Assembly (NCBI RefSeq): GCF_014206815.1
Contig: NZ_JACHNP010000001.1
Location: forward strand, 2,136,456 to 2,200,455
Direction: 5' to 3'
DNA: 64,000 nt
From: Xanthomonas sp. F10
Lineage (GTDB): Bacteria > Pseudomonadota > Gammaproteobacteria > Xanthomonadales > Xanthomonadaceae
A program made the position numbers and the translations under genes. The notes beneath the pieces were generated by a model. That model searched no databases. It had not been told where the DNA came from and saw only the letters and a program-made list of their open reading frames with translations. Below are positions 43,748 to 56,170 of this stretch, piece after piece (position 1 is the stretch's first letter; each line of letters starts with the position of its first letter).

Positions 43748-46510
43748 GTGAACACCCTGATCCAACGGCGTGCAACCCGCCGTTCCCTGCTGTGTGCCTC
43801 CGTTGCCGGCGTGCTCGCCGCCCTCGCAGGCCCTGCCGCCTTCGCCCAAGAAGCGGCCACCAGTCTCGACCGCATCACCGTCACCGGCTCCAACATCCCG
43901 CGCACCGATACCGAGACCCCGTCGCCGGTACAGGTGGTGACCCGCCAGGAAATCGACCGCACCGGCAAGACGTCGCTGGCCGAGTACCTGCAGACCCTGA
44001 CCGCCGATGGCGCCGGCTCGATCCCCAAGAGCTTCGGCAACGGCTTCGCCGGCGGCGGCGCCGGCATCTCGCTGCGCGGCCTGGGCGCCGGTTCCACCCT
44101 GGTGCTGTTGAACGGCCGGCGCATGGCCACCTACGGCCTGGCCGACGACGGCCAGAAGGTCTTCACCGACCTTAGCACCATCCCGCTGGACGCGGTCGAG
44201 CGGGTCGAAGTGCTGAAGGACGGCGCCTCGGCGATCTACGGCTCCGACGCCATTGCCGGCGTGGTCAACATCATCCTGCGCAGCGACTTCCAGGGCGCGA
44301 TCCTGCGCGGCTCCTACGGCATCTCCGGCGACGGCGATGGCGATGCGCGCAAGGCCACCCTGACCGCCGGCACCGGCGACCTCTCCAGCGACGGCTGGAA
44401 CGCCTTCTTCAGCCTGGACGTGGGCAAGACCGACGCGATCAAGATCAGCGACCGCAAGGACCGCAAGTGGATCGGCACCGGCGACATCCGGCGCTGGGGC
44501 TACGCGGCGCAGGACGCGCAATTCCTCGGCGGCGCCTACCTCAGCGGCGGCACCGCCGGCGGCACCGGCCCCAACGGCTCGGTGTTCAACACCGCCGGAC
44601 AACTGGTGGCGCTCCCCGGCTGCGCCGGCCTGACCACCATCCCCGGCCAGAGCGACGCCACCGCGCAGGCGCAGGGCTGCCTGTGGGATCCGGCCCAGCA
44701 GTTCCGCGACCTGGCGCCGGAAGAGAAGTACGTCAACGTGTTCGGCCGCGCCAGCTTCGCCTTCGGCGAAGGCGGCGAGATCTACACCGAGATCGGCTAC
44801 TCGAAGAAGAACACCGTGTTCTCCAACACCCCGTCGGCCGTGTCCGGCGGCTGGGGCTACCCAGGCGGCCCGGTCAACGCCAACAGCGGCGCCGGCGCCA
44901 CCGTGCTCTACGCCGGTCATCCGGACAATCCGCTGCCCTACGCCGCGCGCCTGCGCTACAGCGCCTGGGACGTGGGCCCGCGGGTGACCGACAACACCAA
45001 CGAGTTCAACCGCTTCCTGGTCGGCGTGAAGGGCAACTGGGGCGACTGGAGCTACGACACCGGCTACCTGCACTCGGGTACCGACCTGGTCAACAAGCGC
45101 ACCGGCTTCCTGCGCTACAGCGCGGTGCGCTGCGTGCTGGGCAACCCGGCCTGCCCGGCCGGCACCTGGCGCATCGGCGACAATGCCAATCTGAACTCGC
45201 AGGCGCTGTACGACTACATCTCGCCGACCATCAGTGCGCGCGCCAAGTCCGAACTGGACATGTTCGACTTCAACGTCTCGCGCAGCCTGGCCGATCTCAA
45301 GGGCGGCCCGCTGGGCCTGGCGTTCGGCGCCGAATGGCGCAAGACCAGCAATAGCCTGACCCCGCAGACCTACACCGACGTCGGCGACATCATCGGCCTG
45401 GGCTACTCGGCCTACGACGGCACCCAGAACGTCTACGCCGCCCACGTCGAGCTGTCGGCGCCGGTGCTGGAGCAACTGGAACTGTCCGCGGCGCTGCGCT
45501 ACGACAAGTACGACGGCGGCGACGGCAAGGCCACGCCGAAGTTCGGCGTGAAGTGGACCCCGGCCGACTGGATCGCGCTGCGCGCCAGCTACGCCGAGGG
45601 CTTCCGCGCGCCCAACCCGGCCGAGAACGGCGACGGCGGCCTGGCCGCGTTCTCCAACGCCCGCGATCCGGTGCGCTGCGCGATCGATCCGGCCAACGAG
45701 TGCACCGCGCGCTCGGTCGCGATCATCACCCGCCCGAACCCGGCGCTGAAGCCCGAGGAATCCAAGAGCTACTCGGTGGGCTTCGTGCTGCAACCGACCT
45801 CGACCACCTCGCTGACCGTGGACGGCTGGGAGATCAAGCGCACCAACGAGATCGCCCAGGGCAGCACCGCCGACGCGATCGCCGCCGGCAACGTCCTGCG
45901 CGACAGCAACAACATCGGCGGCGTGCCGAACAGCGGCACCATCCTGGCGGTCAACACCGGCTACGTGAACGCGAACTCCTCGCGCGTGCGCGGCATCGAC
46001 ACCGACATCCGCCAGACCTTCGCGATCGGTCCCGGCCAGCTGGAGCTGGACGCGCAGTGGAGCCACCTGCTCAAGTTCGAGCGCACCGAAGGCGACACCA
46101 CGGTCGACTACGTGGGCACGCACGGCAACTGCGACGTGACCAACTGCATCGGCACGCCGCAGGACCGCATCAACTTCGGCACGACCTGGAAGCAGGGCAC
46201 CTGGAGCGTGAGCGGCGTGGTCAACTACATCGACAGCATCGAGAACAAGGATCGCCGCGGCGGCGACTACCAGGCGTTCTACGCCGACGGTACACCGGTC
46301 AAGAAGATCGCCTCGTTCACCACCTTCGATCTGTCGGGCCGCTGGAACATCACCGAAGCCTTCGAACTGAACGCCTCGGTGCAGAACGTGTTCGACCGGA
46401 TCGCCCCGCTGGATCCGACCACCTACGGTGCGGTCAACTACAACCCGCTGCACTTCAGCGGTGCGGTCGGCCGCTACTTCACGGTGGGCGCGAAGTACAC
46501 GTTCAACTGA
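43748..46510 (+). CDS. TonB-dependent outer-membrane receptor
   Basis: 920-residue receptor with a GTG start at 43748. TTAGGAG lies 8 bases upstream and a clear signal peptide follows (AFA|Q near residue 33). After DRITVTGSNIPRTDTETPS come the plug domain (VERVEVLKDGASAIYGSDAI) and a 22-strand-type barrel ending AKYTFN. Several cysteine pairs occur in extracellular-loop positions (RCVLGNPAC, RCAIDPANEC, NCDVTNC). It resembles the first receptor in the window only in domain plan. The substrate is unknown. A strong terminator follows. Confidence 0.94.
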   Translation: MNTLIQRRATRRSLLCASVAGVLAALAGPAAFAQEAATSLDRITVTGSNIPRTDTETPSPVQVVTRQEIDRTGKTSLAEYLQTLTADGAGSIPKSFGNGFAGGGAGISLRGLGAGSTLVLLNGRRMATYGLADDGQKVFTDLSTIPLDAVERVEVLKDGASAIYGSDAIAGVVNIILRSDFQGAILRGSYGISGDGDGDARKATLTAGTGDLSSDGWNAFFSLDVGKTDAIKISDRKDRKWIGTGDIRRWGYAAQDAQFLGGAYLSGGTAGGTGPNGSVFNTAGQLVALPGCAGLTTIPGQSDATAQAQGCLWDPAQQFRDLAPEEKYVNVFGRASFAFGEGGEIYTEIGYSKKNTVFSNTPSAVSGGWGYPGGPVNANSGAGATVLYAGHPDNPLPYAARLRYSAWDVGPRVTDNTNEFNRFLVGVKGNWGDWSYDTGYLHSGTDLVNKRTGFLRYSAVRCVLGNPACPAGTWRIGDNANLNSQALYDYISPTISARAKSELDMFDFNVSRSLADLKGGPLGLAFGAEWRKTSNSLTPQTYTDVGDIIGLGYSAYDGTQNVYAAHVELSAPVLEQLELSAALRYDKYDGGDGKATPKFGVKWTPADWIALRASYAEGFRAPNPAENGDGGLAAFSNARDPVRCAIDPANECTARSVAIITRPNPALKPEESKSYSVGFVLQPTSTTSLTVDGWEIKRTNEIAQGSTADAIAAGNVLRDSNNIGGVPNSGTILAVNTGYVNANSSRVRGIDTDIRQTFAIGPGQLELDAQWSHLLKFERTEGDTTVDYVGTHGNCDVTNCIGTPQDRINFGTTWKQGTWSVSGVVNYIDSIENKDRRGGDYQAFYADGTPVKKIASFTTFDLSGRWNITEAFELNASVQNVFDRIAPLDPTTYGAVNYNPLHFSGAVGRYFTVGAKYTFN

Positions 46511-46539
46511 TCGCGAACGTCGCACTGCAGTCGCAACGA

Positions 46540-46569
46540 AAAGCCCGGGCGAGAGCCCGGGCTTTTTTT
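46540..46569 (+). terminator. Strong intrinsic terminator after second TonB receptor
   Basis: Stem AAAGCCCGGGC/GCCCGGGCTTT with a GAGA loop and a seven-T run (46563-46569), 29 bases after the stop. Confidence 0.92.
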
Positions 46570-46652
46570 ATGGGACCTCCGCGCACGACGTTGCCGTGCA
46601 CGCACGCATGCCACCGCGCGCGCTTTACCAGGCCGCGATCAGCGATCAGCGA

Positions 46653-47123
46653 TCAGGCGCGATGATAGGGGTGATTGGCCAGCATCGCCGCGGCGCGGTA
46701 GAGCTGCTCGGCCACCACCAGCCGCACCAGCATGTGCGGCAGGGTCAGCGGCCCCAGCGACCAGGATTCGCTGGCGACCGCCAGCACCTCCTGCGAATGG
46801 CCTTCGGGCCCGCCGATCAGGAACGCCAGGTCGCGCCCCTGCCCGCGCCAGTGCTCCATGCGCTGCGCCAGTTGCTCGGAGCTGTGTTGCTTGCCGGGCA
46901 CGTCCAGCGCCACCACCAGCGCGTTCTTCGGCAGCGCCGCCAGCACCCGGCGCCCTTCGTCCTCGATCGCGCGCTGCGCATCGCGGCCCTTGCCGCGCAT
47001 GCCGGGTTCGATCTCGACCAGCTCCAGCGGCAGCCAGTGCGAGAGCCGCTTGCGGTACTCGGCGAACCCCTGCGCCACCCAGGCCGGGGCGCGCTCGCCG
47101 GTGGCGATGAGGCGCGCCTTCAT
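46653..47123 (-). CDS. rlmH: 23S rRNA (pseudouridine1915-N3)-methyltransferase
   Basis: SPOUT-class methyltransferase modifying pseudouridine 1915 of 23S rRNA, 156 residues, the exact usual length. The family markers LAFLIGGPEGHSQEVLA, LGPLTLPHMLVRLVVAEQLYRA and the HPYHRA end are complete. The start ATG ending 47123 precedes KARLIATGER. It is the last gene of the leuS-to-rlmH minus-strand cluster. Confidence 0.97.
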   Translation of the reverse strand: MKARLIATGERAPAWVAQGFAEYRKRLSHWLPLELVEIEPGMRGKGRDAQRAIEDEGRRVLAALPKNALVVALDVPGKQHSSEQLAQRMEHWRGQGRDLAFLIGGPEGHSQEVLAVASESWSLGPLTLPHMLVRLVVAEQLYRAAAMLANHPYHRA

Positions 47124-47145
47124 GGCGCCGACCGCCGCGCGCGCA

Positions 47146-48300
47146 TCATCCGCGCTCCGCCACGCAAGCAGCCGCGGCGGCGTCCTGCGCCTCGCGCGCC
47201 GCACGCTGCTGGCGCAGCCACTGCTTGAGCGTGGACGGCTGCTGCAGCGCGCGCCGGTCCTCCTCGCAATACGCGATCTCGTCCTGCAACTGGCGCTTGA
47301 TCTGCGCCATCAGCGCATCCAGGCGCCGCGGCTGCGGGCGGCGCTCCAGGGCCAGCCCGTAGTCGGCCACGAACGCATCGACCACCTGCGCCAGCTCCCG
47401 CTCGACCTGCTGCAGTTGCGTGGCGAACATCGCGGCGTAGTCGCCGATCCGCTCCTCGGCCATGGACGCGATTCCGGCGTGGTCCAACTGACCGATCTCA
47501 AGTTGCAGTTCCAGCAGGCCCAGCAGATCGTCCTGGCGGTAGACGCGGTTGAGTTCCTGCATCAGCGCGGTCTTGCGTTCGCGTTGCCGCGCATCGGGCT
47601 CGCGGTCCGGATGCAGCGCCGCGACCAGGCTGCGGTACAGCGCGCGCCGTGCCTGCTGCGGATCGAACTCGCTCGCGGCCGCCGGGCCCGCGCCGGCGCG
47701 GCGGCGCTTGGCATGCCGTTGCGCGCGCCCGTCCGCATGCGCCCGCTGCTGGTGCTGGCGCTGCTGCAGTTGCGCGTACAGCGCTTCCGGGGACGGCAGG
47801 TGCTGCAGTTCTTCGACGGTCAGGCCGAACTCCGCGGCGAGCGCCGCCTGCATCGCGGCGTCCTGCATGACGTCGCCGCCCTCACCTTGCGCGCCGCGGT
47901 GGCGCGCATGGATCGGCTTCAGCGCGTCGAACCCGGGTTGCTCCAGCAGCGGCGCGGCCAGCGCGCAGAGCGTCTCGGACAAGTCCGCACGCTCGCGCTT
48001 GCCCAGCTTGTGTGCGGCATGCGCAGCGTCCAGATCCTGCACCAGCTGCGCCTGCGCGGCGTCGCGCGCCTGCAGCAGAGGCTCGACCTGCGCATGGAAA
48101 CGCTGTTCCCAGCGCGGCAGCGCCTCGCGCCAGTCGCGCAATTCCAGCCGGGTCCGCTCCAGGCGCTCGATCAGTGCATCGAAGCGCTTGCGCGCCGGGG
48201 TGGCCAGCGGCTGTGCGGCGGTGTCGGCCGCGGCGCGGAGCCGTGCGGACGGCGCAAGGTCGGACGCGGCCGCCGGCGCGCCGGCCTGGCGCTTAGGCAT
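47146..48300 (-). CDS. J-domain-containing protein (DnaJ-like)
   Basis: 384-residue soluble protein with an internal J-domain core: [20 protein letters not shown] carries the DnaK-contacting HPD at residues 229-231, followed by a helix IV-like [14 protein letters not shown]. The N-terminal 200 residues are charged and helical with coiled-coil tendency ([21 protein letters not shown]), ending in a basic Gln/Arg/His stretch. The C terminus is also helical. There is no zinc-finger domain, so it is a class C J-protein. The start overlaps the rsfS stop by 8 bases, placing it in this housekeeping operon between rsfS and rlmH. Confidence 0.85.
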   Translation of the reverse strand: MPKRQAGAPAAASDLAPSARLRAAADTAAQPLATPARKRFDALIERLERTRLELRDWREALPRWEQRFHAQVEPLLQARDAAQAQLVQDLDAAHAAHKLGKRERADLSETLCALAAPLLEQPGFDALKPIHARHRGAQGEGGDVMQDAAMQAALAAEFGLTVEELQHLPSPEALYAQLQQRQHQQRAHADGRAQRHAKRRRAGAGPAAASEFDPQQARRALYRSLVAALHPDREPDARQRERKTALMQELNRVYRQDDLLGLLELQLEIGQLDHAGIASMAEERIGDYAAMFATQLQQVERELAQVVDAFVADYGLALERRPQPRRLDALMAQIKRQLQDEIAYCEEDRRALQQPSTLKQWLRQQRAAREAQDAAAAACVAERG

Positions 48301-48712
48301 CGCGTGCCGGGTCGTCGCCGTCGTCGTCGCCCGGCGGCTGGTCGCCAACCGTCCACAGCCGCTCCAGCGCATAGAACTCGCGCACCCGCGGCAGCATCAC
48401 GTGCACCACCACGTCGCCGAGATCGACCAGCACCCACTCGGCCTCGCGCTCGCCTTCCACGCCCAGCGGCATCACGTCCAGGCGCTTGGCGTACTTGATG
48501 ACTTCGTCGGCGATCGACTTGACGTGGCGGGTGGAGGTACCGGAGACGATGACCAGGTAGTCGGTGACGCTGGACTTGCCGCGCACGTCGATTTCCGCCA
48601 CGTCCTTGGCCTTGAGTTCCTCGACTGCCTCGCGGACATGGGCGAGCAGGACCGGCAGCGGCGGCGGCGGATTGGGGACTTGGGTCTTGATGACGTGGGC
48701 TTGACTGGACAA
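48293..48712 (-). CDS. rsfS: Ribosomal silencing factor RsfS
   Basis: Binds uL14 and blocks subunit joining when nutrients are scarce, 139 residues. The Iojap domain is clear: [64 protein letters not shown]. No ATG or GTG lies in frame at a suitable place; I used TTG ending 48712, just before [10 protein letters not shown]. The acidic tail ([12 protein letters not shown]) overlaps the J-protein start. It is downstream of nadD, as in most gammaproteobacteria. Confidence 0.9.
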   Translation of the reverse strand: MSSQAHVIKTQVPNPPPPLPVLLAHVREAVEELKAKDVAEIDVRGKSSVTDYLVIVSGTSTRHVKSIADEVIKYAKRLDVMPLGVEGEREAEWVLVDLGDVVVHVMLPRVREFYALERLWTVGDQPPGDDDGDDPARDA

Positions 48713-48768
48713 AGCGGCGAACTCGATGGAATGGGGCGAATTATAGGCGACCCCGGCACGGCGCGTAT

Positions 48769-49614
48769 TCAGCCGGCGCGGGCGGCGCCGGAGGCATACA
48801 GGCCATGGTCGCGGATGTAGGCGGCCACCGGTGCCGGCAACAAGGCCGGCCAGTCCTCGCCGGCGGCGATGCGCGCGCGCACCAGGCTGGCCGATTCGCT
48901 GCGCAGCGGCTGCCGCAGGCACCACAGCCGGCCGCCCGGCGCCCGGGTCAGCGCCTGCGGCGTGTCGGCCCAGCGTCCGGCCACCGCCTGCGCCAGTTCC
49001 GCCGGCACCGCCCGCTCCCAGCCGCTGCCGGCGCGGTCGGCGACGATCAGGTGCGCGGCCTCGAGCAGCGCCCGCCACTCGCGCCAGCCGTTGAAGCCGA
49101 CGAAGCTGTCGCTGCCGATCAGCAGCGCCAGCGGCGCCTCGGCACCGAGTTCGCCGCGCAGTTCGCGCACCGTGTCGATGCTGTAGGACGCCACGCCCGG
49201 CCGGGCCTGCGCGCGGTGCAGTTCGTGCAGGTCCAGCACCAGCCCCGGCGTGTCGGCGATCGCCAGCGCCAGCATCGCGCAGCGCTGCTGCGCATCGGCC
49301 CCGGGCGCCGGCCGATGCGGCGGATCGGCCGCCGGCATCAGCCGCACCGGCACCCCGAACGCATCCCGCGCCGCCCGCGCGATCGCCAGGTGGCCGTTGT
49401 GGATGGGATCGAAGGTGCCGCCGTAGAGCAAGTGGAGCCGGGACTCAGGACGATGCCGAGACCCGGGACCCGGGACCCGGGACCCGGAAGAGCAGGAAAT
49501 CGGCGACGAGACGGAATCCGAAGAAGAACCAAGGTCGGATGCAGTGCTGCCCACGCTCGCAGTGAACTCGCTTTCCCGGGCCCCGGGTCCCGGGTCCCGA
49601 CTCCCGGCGTTCAT
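48769..49614 (-). CDS. nadD: Nicotinate-nucleotide adenylyltransferase with repeat-encoded N-terminal extension
   Basis: NAD biosynthesis enzyme that adenylylates nicotinate mononucleotide. The nucleotidyltransferase core starts at about residue 59 ([15 protein letters not shown], catalytic His72 and His75) and ends with the [14 protein letters not shown]-type motif (ISSTxIR equivalent). At 281 residues it is about 58 longer than usual. The extra N terminus (residues 1-58) is Ser/Gly/Pro-rich and encoded by two inverted GGGACCC repeats. The ATG overlaps the holA stop (ATGA). No ATG or GTG start nearer the core gives a normal N terminus, so either the extension is translated or a rare start is used. 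Confidence 0.92.
   Translation of the reverse strand: MNAGSRDPGPGARESEFTASVGSTASDLGSSSDSVSSPISCSSGSRVPGPGSRHRPESRLHLLYGGTFDPIHNGHLAIARAARDAFGVPVRLMPAADPPHRPAPGADAQQRCAMLALAIADTPGLVLDLHELHRAQARPGVASYSIDTVRELRGELGAEAPLALLIGSDSFVGFNGWREWRALLEAAHLIVADRAGSGWERAVPAELAQAVAGRWADTPQALTRAPGGRLWCLRQPLRSESASLVRARIAAGEDWPALLPAPVAAYIRDHGLYASGAARAG
49458..49607. repeat. Inverted GGGACCC repeat blocks at the nadD 5' end
   Basis: A GGGACCC array (49458-49487) and its inverse GGGTCCC array (49575-49607) are separated by 87 bases and lie wholly inside the nadD reading frame. They can pair into a long stem in the mRNA. Confidence 0.88.
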
Positions 49615-50645
49615 ACCACCAACAACCGCACCGCCCGCGCCTCGGCGATCGCCAGCAGCAGGCGCTCCAGCGCGATCCAGGCGTCGCCATCGGCGCGGCC
49701 CTTGGCGATGCGGTCGATGCGGCCGGCCTCGGCGGCGAAACGCTCCCAGCGGCGCGGTTCGGCATGCCGCTGCAGGGCGCGCTTGAACGGCGCCTGCCGC
49801 GACTCCCAGATGCCCTGCCCCTTCATCTCCGCGGCCAGGTTGCCGCCGGCCGCCTGCACCTTGGCCAGCGCGGCGGTGCGCAGCAGTTCCTTGATCAGGA
49901 TCGGCAGCAGCGCGGCCACTGCCTCGCCCTCGGCGCGCAGGCCGGCGAGCATGCGCCGCACCGCCGGCGCCTGTCCGCCGAGCGTGGCCTCGGCCAGGCG
50001 GAACACGTCGTAGCGCGCAGCATCGGCGACCAGCGACTCCATCGCCGCCACGTCCAGGCCCTGGCCGTCGGCCAGCAGGGCCAGCTTGTCGATCTCCTGC
50101 GCCGCCGCCAGCAGGTTGCCTTCCACCCGCTCGGCCAGGCGTTGCACCGCGCCGGCGTCGGCGCGCAGGCCCTTGCTGCGCAGGCGCCGCTCGATCCAGT
50201 CGCCCAGTTCGTGCGGCTTGATCGCCCAGGCCACGGCGATGGTGCCGATGCGGCCGACGGCGTCGGCCCATTTGCCCTGGTGCGCCTTGCTCCACTCGTT
50301 GCAGGTGATCAGCAGCACCACGTCCGGCGGCGGGTGGGCGCAGAACGCGCTGATGACCTCGCCGCCCTCCTTGCCGGGCTTGCCGCTGGGCAGGCGCAGC
50401 TCGATCAGCCGTTGCGCGCTGAACAGGCTGGGCGCGTTGAAACTGGAATACAGCTGGCCCCAGTCGAAGTCGCGGCCATCGGCGTCGAACACCTCGCGCT
50501 CGCTGATGCCGGCGGCGCGCGCGCGGGCGCGCACCGCGTCGGCGGCCTCGAGCACGCGCAGGGTTTCCGGACCGGCGATCAGGTAGACCGGCTGCAGCGG
50601 CTGCGAGGCCGGCTGGGTGGCGAGTTGTTCGGGGCGCAGTTCCAT
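49611..50645 (-). CDS. holA: DNA polymerase III delta subunit
   Basis: Clamp-loader subunit that opens the beta clamp, 344 residues. The N-terminal AAA+-like fold starts RPEQLATQPASQPLQPVYLIAGPE, with the beta-contacting region SSFNAPSLFSAQRLIELRLPSGKPGKEG. The middle EGNLLAAAQEIDKLALLA and C-terminal collar region follow as in HolA proteins. It sits between lptE and nadD, the standard order. Confidence 0.96.
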   Translation of the reverse strand: MELRPEQLATQPASQPLQPVYLIAGPETLRVLEAADAVRARARAAGISEREVFDADGRDFDWGQLYSSFNAPSLFSAQRLIELRLPSGKPGKEGGEVISAFCAHPPPDVVLLITCNEWSKAHQGKWADAVGRIGTIAVAWAIKPHELGDWIERRLRSKGLRADAGAVQRLAERVEGNLLAAAQEIDKLALLADGQGLDVAAMESLVADAARYDVFRLAEATLGGQAPAVRRMLAGLRAEGEAVAALLPILIKELLRTAALAKVQAAGGNLAAEMKGQGIWESRQAPFKRALQRHAEPRRWERFAAEAGRIDRIAKGRADGDAWIALERLLLAIAEARAVRLLVV

Positions 50646-50749
50646 GGCGACAGCCTACGCCATCGCCGCGGCGGACTGCGGCGGACGCGTCGCCTCCGCG
50701 CCGGGCGACGCGGACACCGCGCGCGGCGACGGCGGCAGCGGACGCGCGC

Positions 50750-51364
50750 TCAAGGCTGCGGCGTGGTCGCCGGCTTGCCGTCGGCCGGCGTGGCGTCGGC
50801 CGGCTTGCCCTGCACAGGCGTGCCGTCGGTCGACGGCGGCGCGGCGTTGACGTCCTTGCCGTCGCGCACCTGGGCGCGCACCACGCTGTCGATCCGACGC
50901 AGCATCGAGGCCGACATCTCGCGGCGCAGTTCGTCGGCCAGGATCTCGCGCTCGGTGGAGGTACCGGTGGCGTCGGTCGGTGGCGACACGTAGTCGCGCG
51001 ACAGTTCGATCACCTGCTGCGGCACCAGCACGCTGCCGTCGGCGCGGCGGAACACGAAGATCGCCGCGTAGCGCAGGCTGTATTCCTGGGCGCGGCCTTC
51101 GGCGTCGAGCGCGATCGGCAGGTCGCCCCAGCGCTCGGACAGCACTTCCAGGCGGGCCACGCCGGTGTTGACGTCCTTGGGCGCGATCTGCGCGCCGGCG
51201 GCGCGCAGGCCGCGCTCGAGCAGCTTGGCCAGTTCGCTGTACGGCGCCGAGGACACCACCTTCACCGACGGCGTGTCGGCCGGCAGGGTCAGCTTGTTGC
51301 GCAGGTGGAAACCGCAGGCGGTCAGGGACGCCGCGAAGACGAGAGCGAGCAGGAGTCGGGTCAT
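50750..51364 (-). CDS. lptE: LPS-assembly lipoprotein LptE
   Basis: Outer-membrane lipoprotein that plugs LptD in lipopolysaccharide export, 204 residues. The lipoprotein signal ends LTAC (Cys17), followed by GFHLRNKLTLPAD. The LptE core (TPSVKVVSSAPYSELAKLLERGLRAAG, YSLRYAAIFVF) is conserved. The tail after about residue 172 (Pro/Thr/Gly/Lys-rich) is extra and typical of some Xanthomonadaceae. The ATG ending 51364 is used; a GTG two codons earlier is possible. Confidence 0.94.
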   Translation of the reverse strand: MTRLLLALVFAASLTACGFHLRNKLTLPADTPSVKVVSSAPYSELAKLLERGLRAAGAQIAPKDVNTGVARLEVLSERWGDLPIALDAEGRAQEYSLRYAAIFVFRRADGSVLVPQQVIELSRDYVSPPTDATGTSTEREILADELRREMSASMLRRIDSVVRAQVRDGKDVNAAPPSTDGTPVQGKPADATPADGKPATTPQP

Positions 51365-51446
51365 GGACACAGTCTGGAGGAGCCGGCTGGGTGCGGCAAC
51401 AGGCGGCTAGCCTGCCGTACGCCGCGTGAACGCGGGTTGAGACCTG

Positions 51447-51470
51447 CCGCGCCGCGCGGCCGCGGCGCGG
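51447..51470. terminator. GC-only hairpin between leuS and lptE
   Basis: Perfect 10-bp stem CCGCGCCGCG/CGCGGCGCGG with a CGGC loop, 19 bases beyond the leuS stop. With no T-run it is more likely an RNA stability or attenuation element than a full terminator. Confidence 0.35.
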
Positions 51471-51488
51471 CCGATGCGGCGCGCCGGC

Positions 51489-54978
<3,490 letters not shown>

Positions 54979-55132
54979 CCGCCACCGTCCTTTCGCGCCG
55001 CCATGGCGCCTGCAGCCGCACATTGTCGCCGCTGCGGCCGCGACCGGCACCCATGGCACGGCGACGCCACCCTTGCATCGGCGCCGCCGCGCCTCCATAC
55101 AGAGCGTCCTCTCGCCTGCGATGACACTGCCC

Positions 55133-55993
55133 ATGTCCGACACGCCCCACGTTTTCGACGCCAAGACCGAGACCTTCGAAGCCGACGTGCTGCAGCGCTC
55201 GCTGCAGACGCCGGTGCTGGTGGACTTCTGGGCGCCCTGGTGCGGCCCGTGCAAGACCCTGAGCCCGATCCTGGAAAAGCTGGCCGCCGAGTACAACGGC
55301 GGCTTCGTGCTGGCCAAGGTCGACGTGGACCAGGAGCAGCAGATCGCCGCGGCGTTCCAGATCCGCTCGGTGCCGACGGTGTTCCTGGTCAAGGGCGGGC
55401 AACTGGTCGACGGCTTCCCCGGCGCCCTGCCCGAGGGCCAGTTGCGCGAGTTCCTGACCCAGCACGGGATCGCGCCGCTGGCCGCACAGGAACCGGCCGA
55501 GGCCGTGCCGGCCGCGCCGCTGGATCCGCACGCCGAGGTGCAGCGCCTGCGCGAGGCGGTGGCGGCCGAGCCGGACAAGGACGAACTGAAGCTGGACCTG
55601 GCGCTGGCCCTGGTCAAGGTCGGCGCCGCCGCCGAGGCCGAGACCCTGATCGACGCGCTGCCGGCCAACCTGGCCACCGACGAGCGCGCGGTGCGGGCAC
55701 GGGCGCGGCTGGGCTTCGTCGGCGCGCTGCAGGCAGCGCCGCCGCTGGAGACACTGCAGGCCACGCTGGCGCAGGATCCGAGCGATCTCAAGGCGCGCTA
55801 CCTGCTGGGCGTGCGCCACCTGGTCGGCGGCGACGACGCGGCCGCGCTGGAGCAGTTCCTGGAGATGCTGCGCCAGGACCGCACGTTCGAGGACGGCCTG
55901 CCCAAGAAGGCGCTGATCGACGCGTTCCGGGTGATCGAGGACGAGGACCTGGTGGGGCAGTACCGCCGCAAGATGTCCGCTCTGTTGTTCTGA
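55133..55993 (+). CDS. Thioredoxin-TPR protein (YbbN/CnoX-like)
   Basis: 286-residue cytoplasmic protein. The N-terminal thioredoxin domain (about 7-110) has FWAPWCGPCK with Cys37 and Cys40 and cis-Pro in SVPTVFL. The C-terminal half (about 130-280) is helical TPR-like (LVKVGAAAEAETLIDALP; LKARYLLGVRHLVGGDDAAALEQFLEMLR). In E. coli, YbbN (CnoX) is a chaperedoxin working with GroEL/DnaK; the intact CGPC suggests redox activity here. The ATG at 55133 was chosen; another ATG lies four codons upstream. No partner gene is adjacent. Confidence 0.93.
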   Translation: MSDTPHVFDAKTETFEADVLQRSLQTPVLVDFWAPWCGPCKTLSPILEKLAAEYNGGFVLAKVDVDQEQQIAAAFQIRSVPTVFLVKGGQLVDGFPGALPEGQLREFLTQHGIAPLAAQEPAEAVPAAPLDPHAEVQRLREAVAAEPDKDELKLDLALALVKVGAAAEAETLIDALPANLATDERAVRARARLGFVGALQAAPPLETLQATLAQDPSDLKARYLLGVRHLVGGDDAAALEQFLEMLRQDRTFEDGLPKKALIDAFRVIEDEDLVGQYRRKMSALLF

Positions 55994-56170
55994 GACTACA
56001 ATCGCATTTCCGGCGGCTGGCAACGGCGTCTCCAGCCGCCGCGACAGTCGGACACGCCCCGGCCTGCCTCGTGGATGCCGTGATCAGGGACGAACGCTGC
56101 CTGGCGATCCGCAGGCAGCGCCGGCCCGGTCTTTTGCCGGACAGATGACGTGAATCAGTACGACCGCCGC

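Noticed and set aside
42488-46525. 1345-codon minus-strand open frame across the TonB transducer and receptor
   Set aside because: Antisense shadow: it spans two genuine plus-strand genes and their gap, has biased composition and no recognisable domain.
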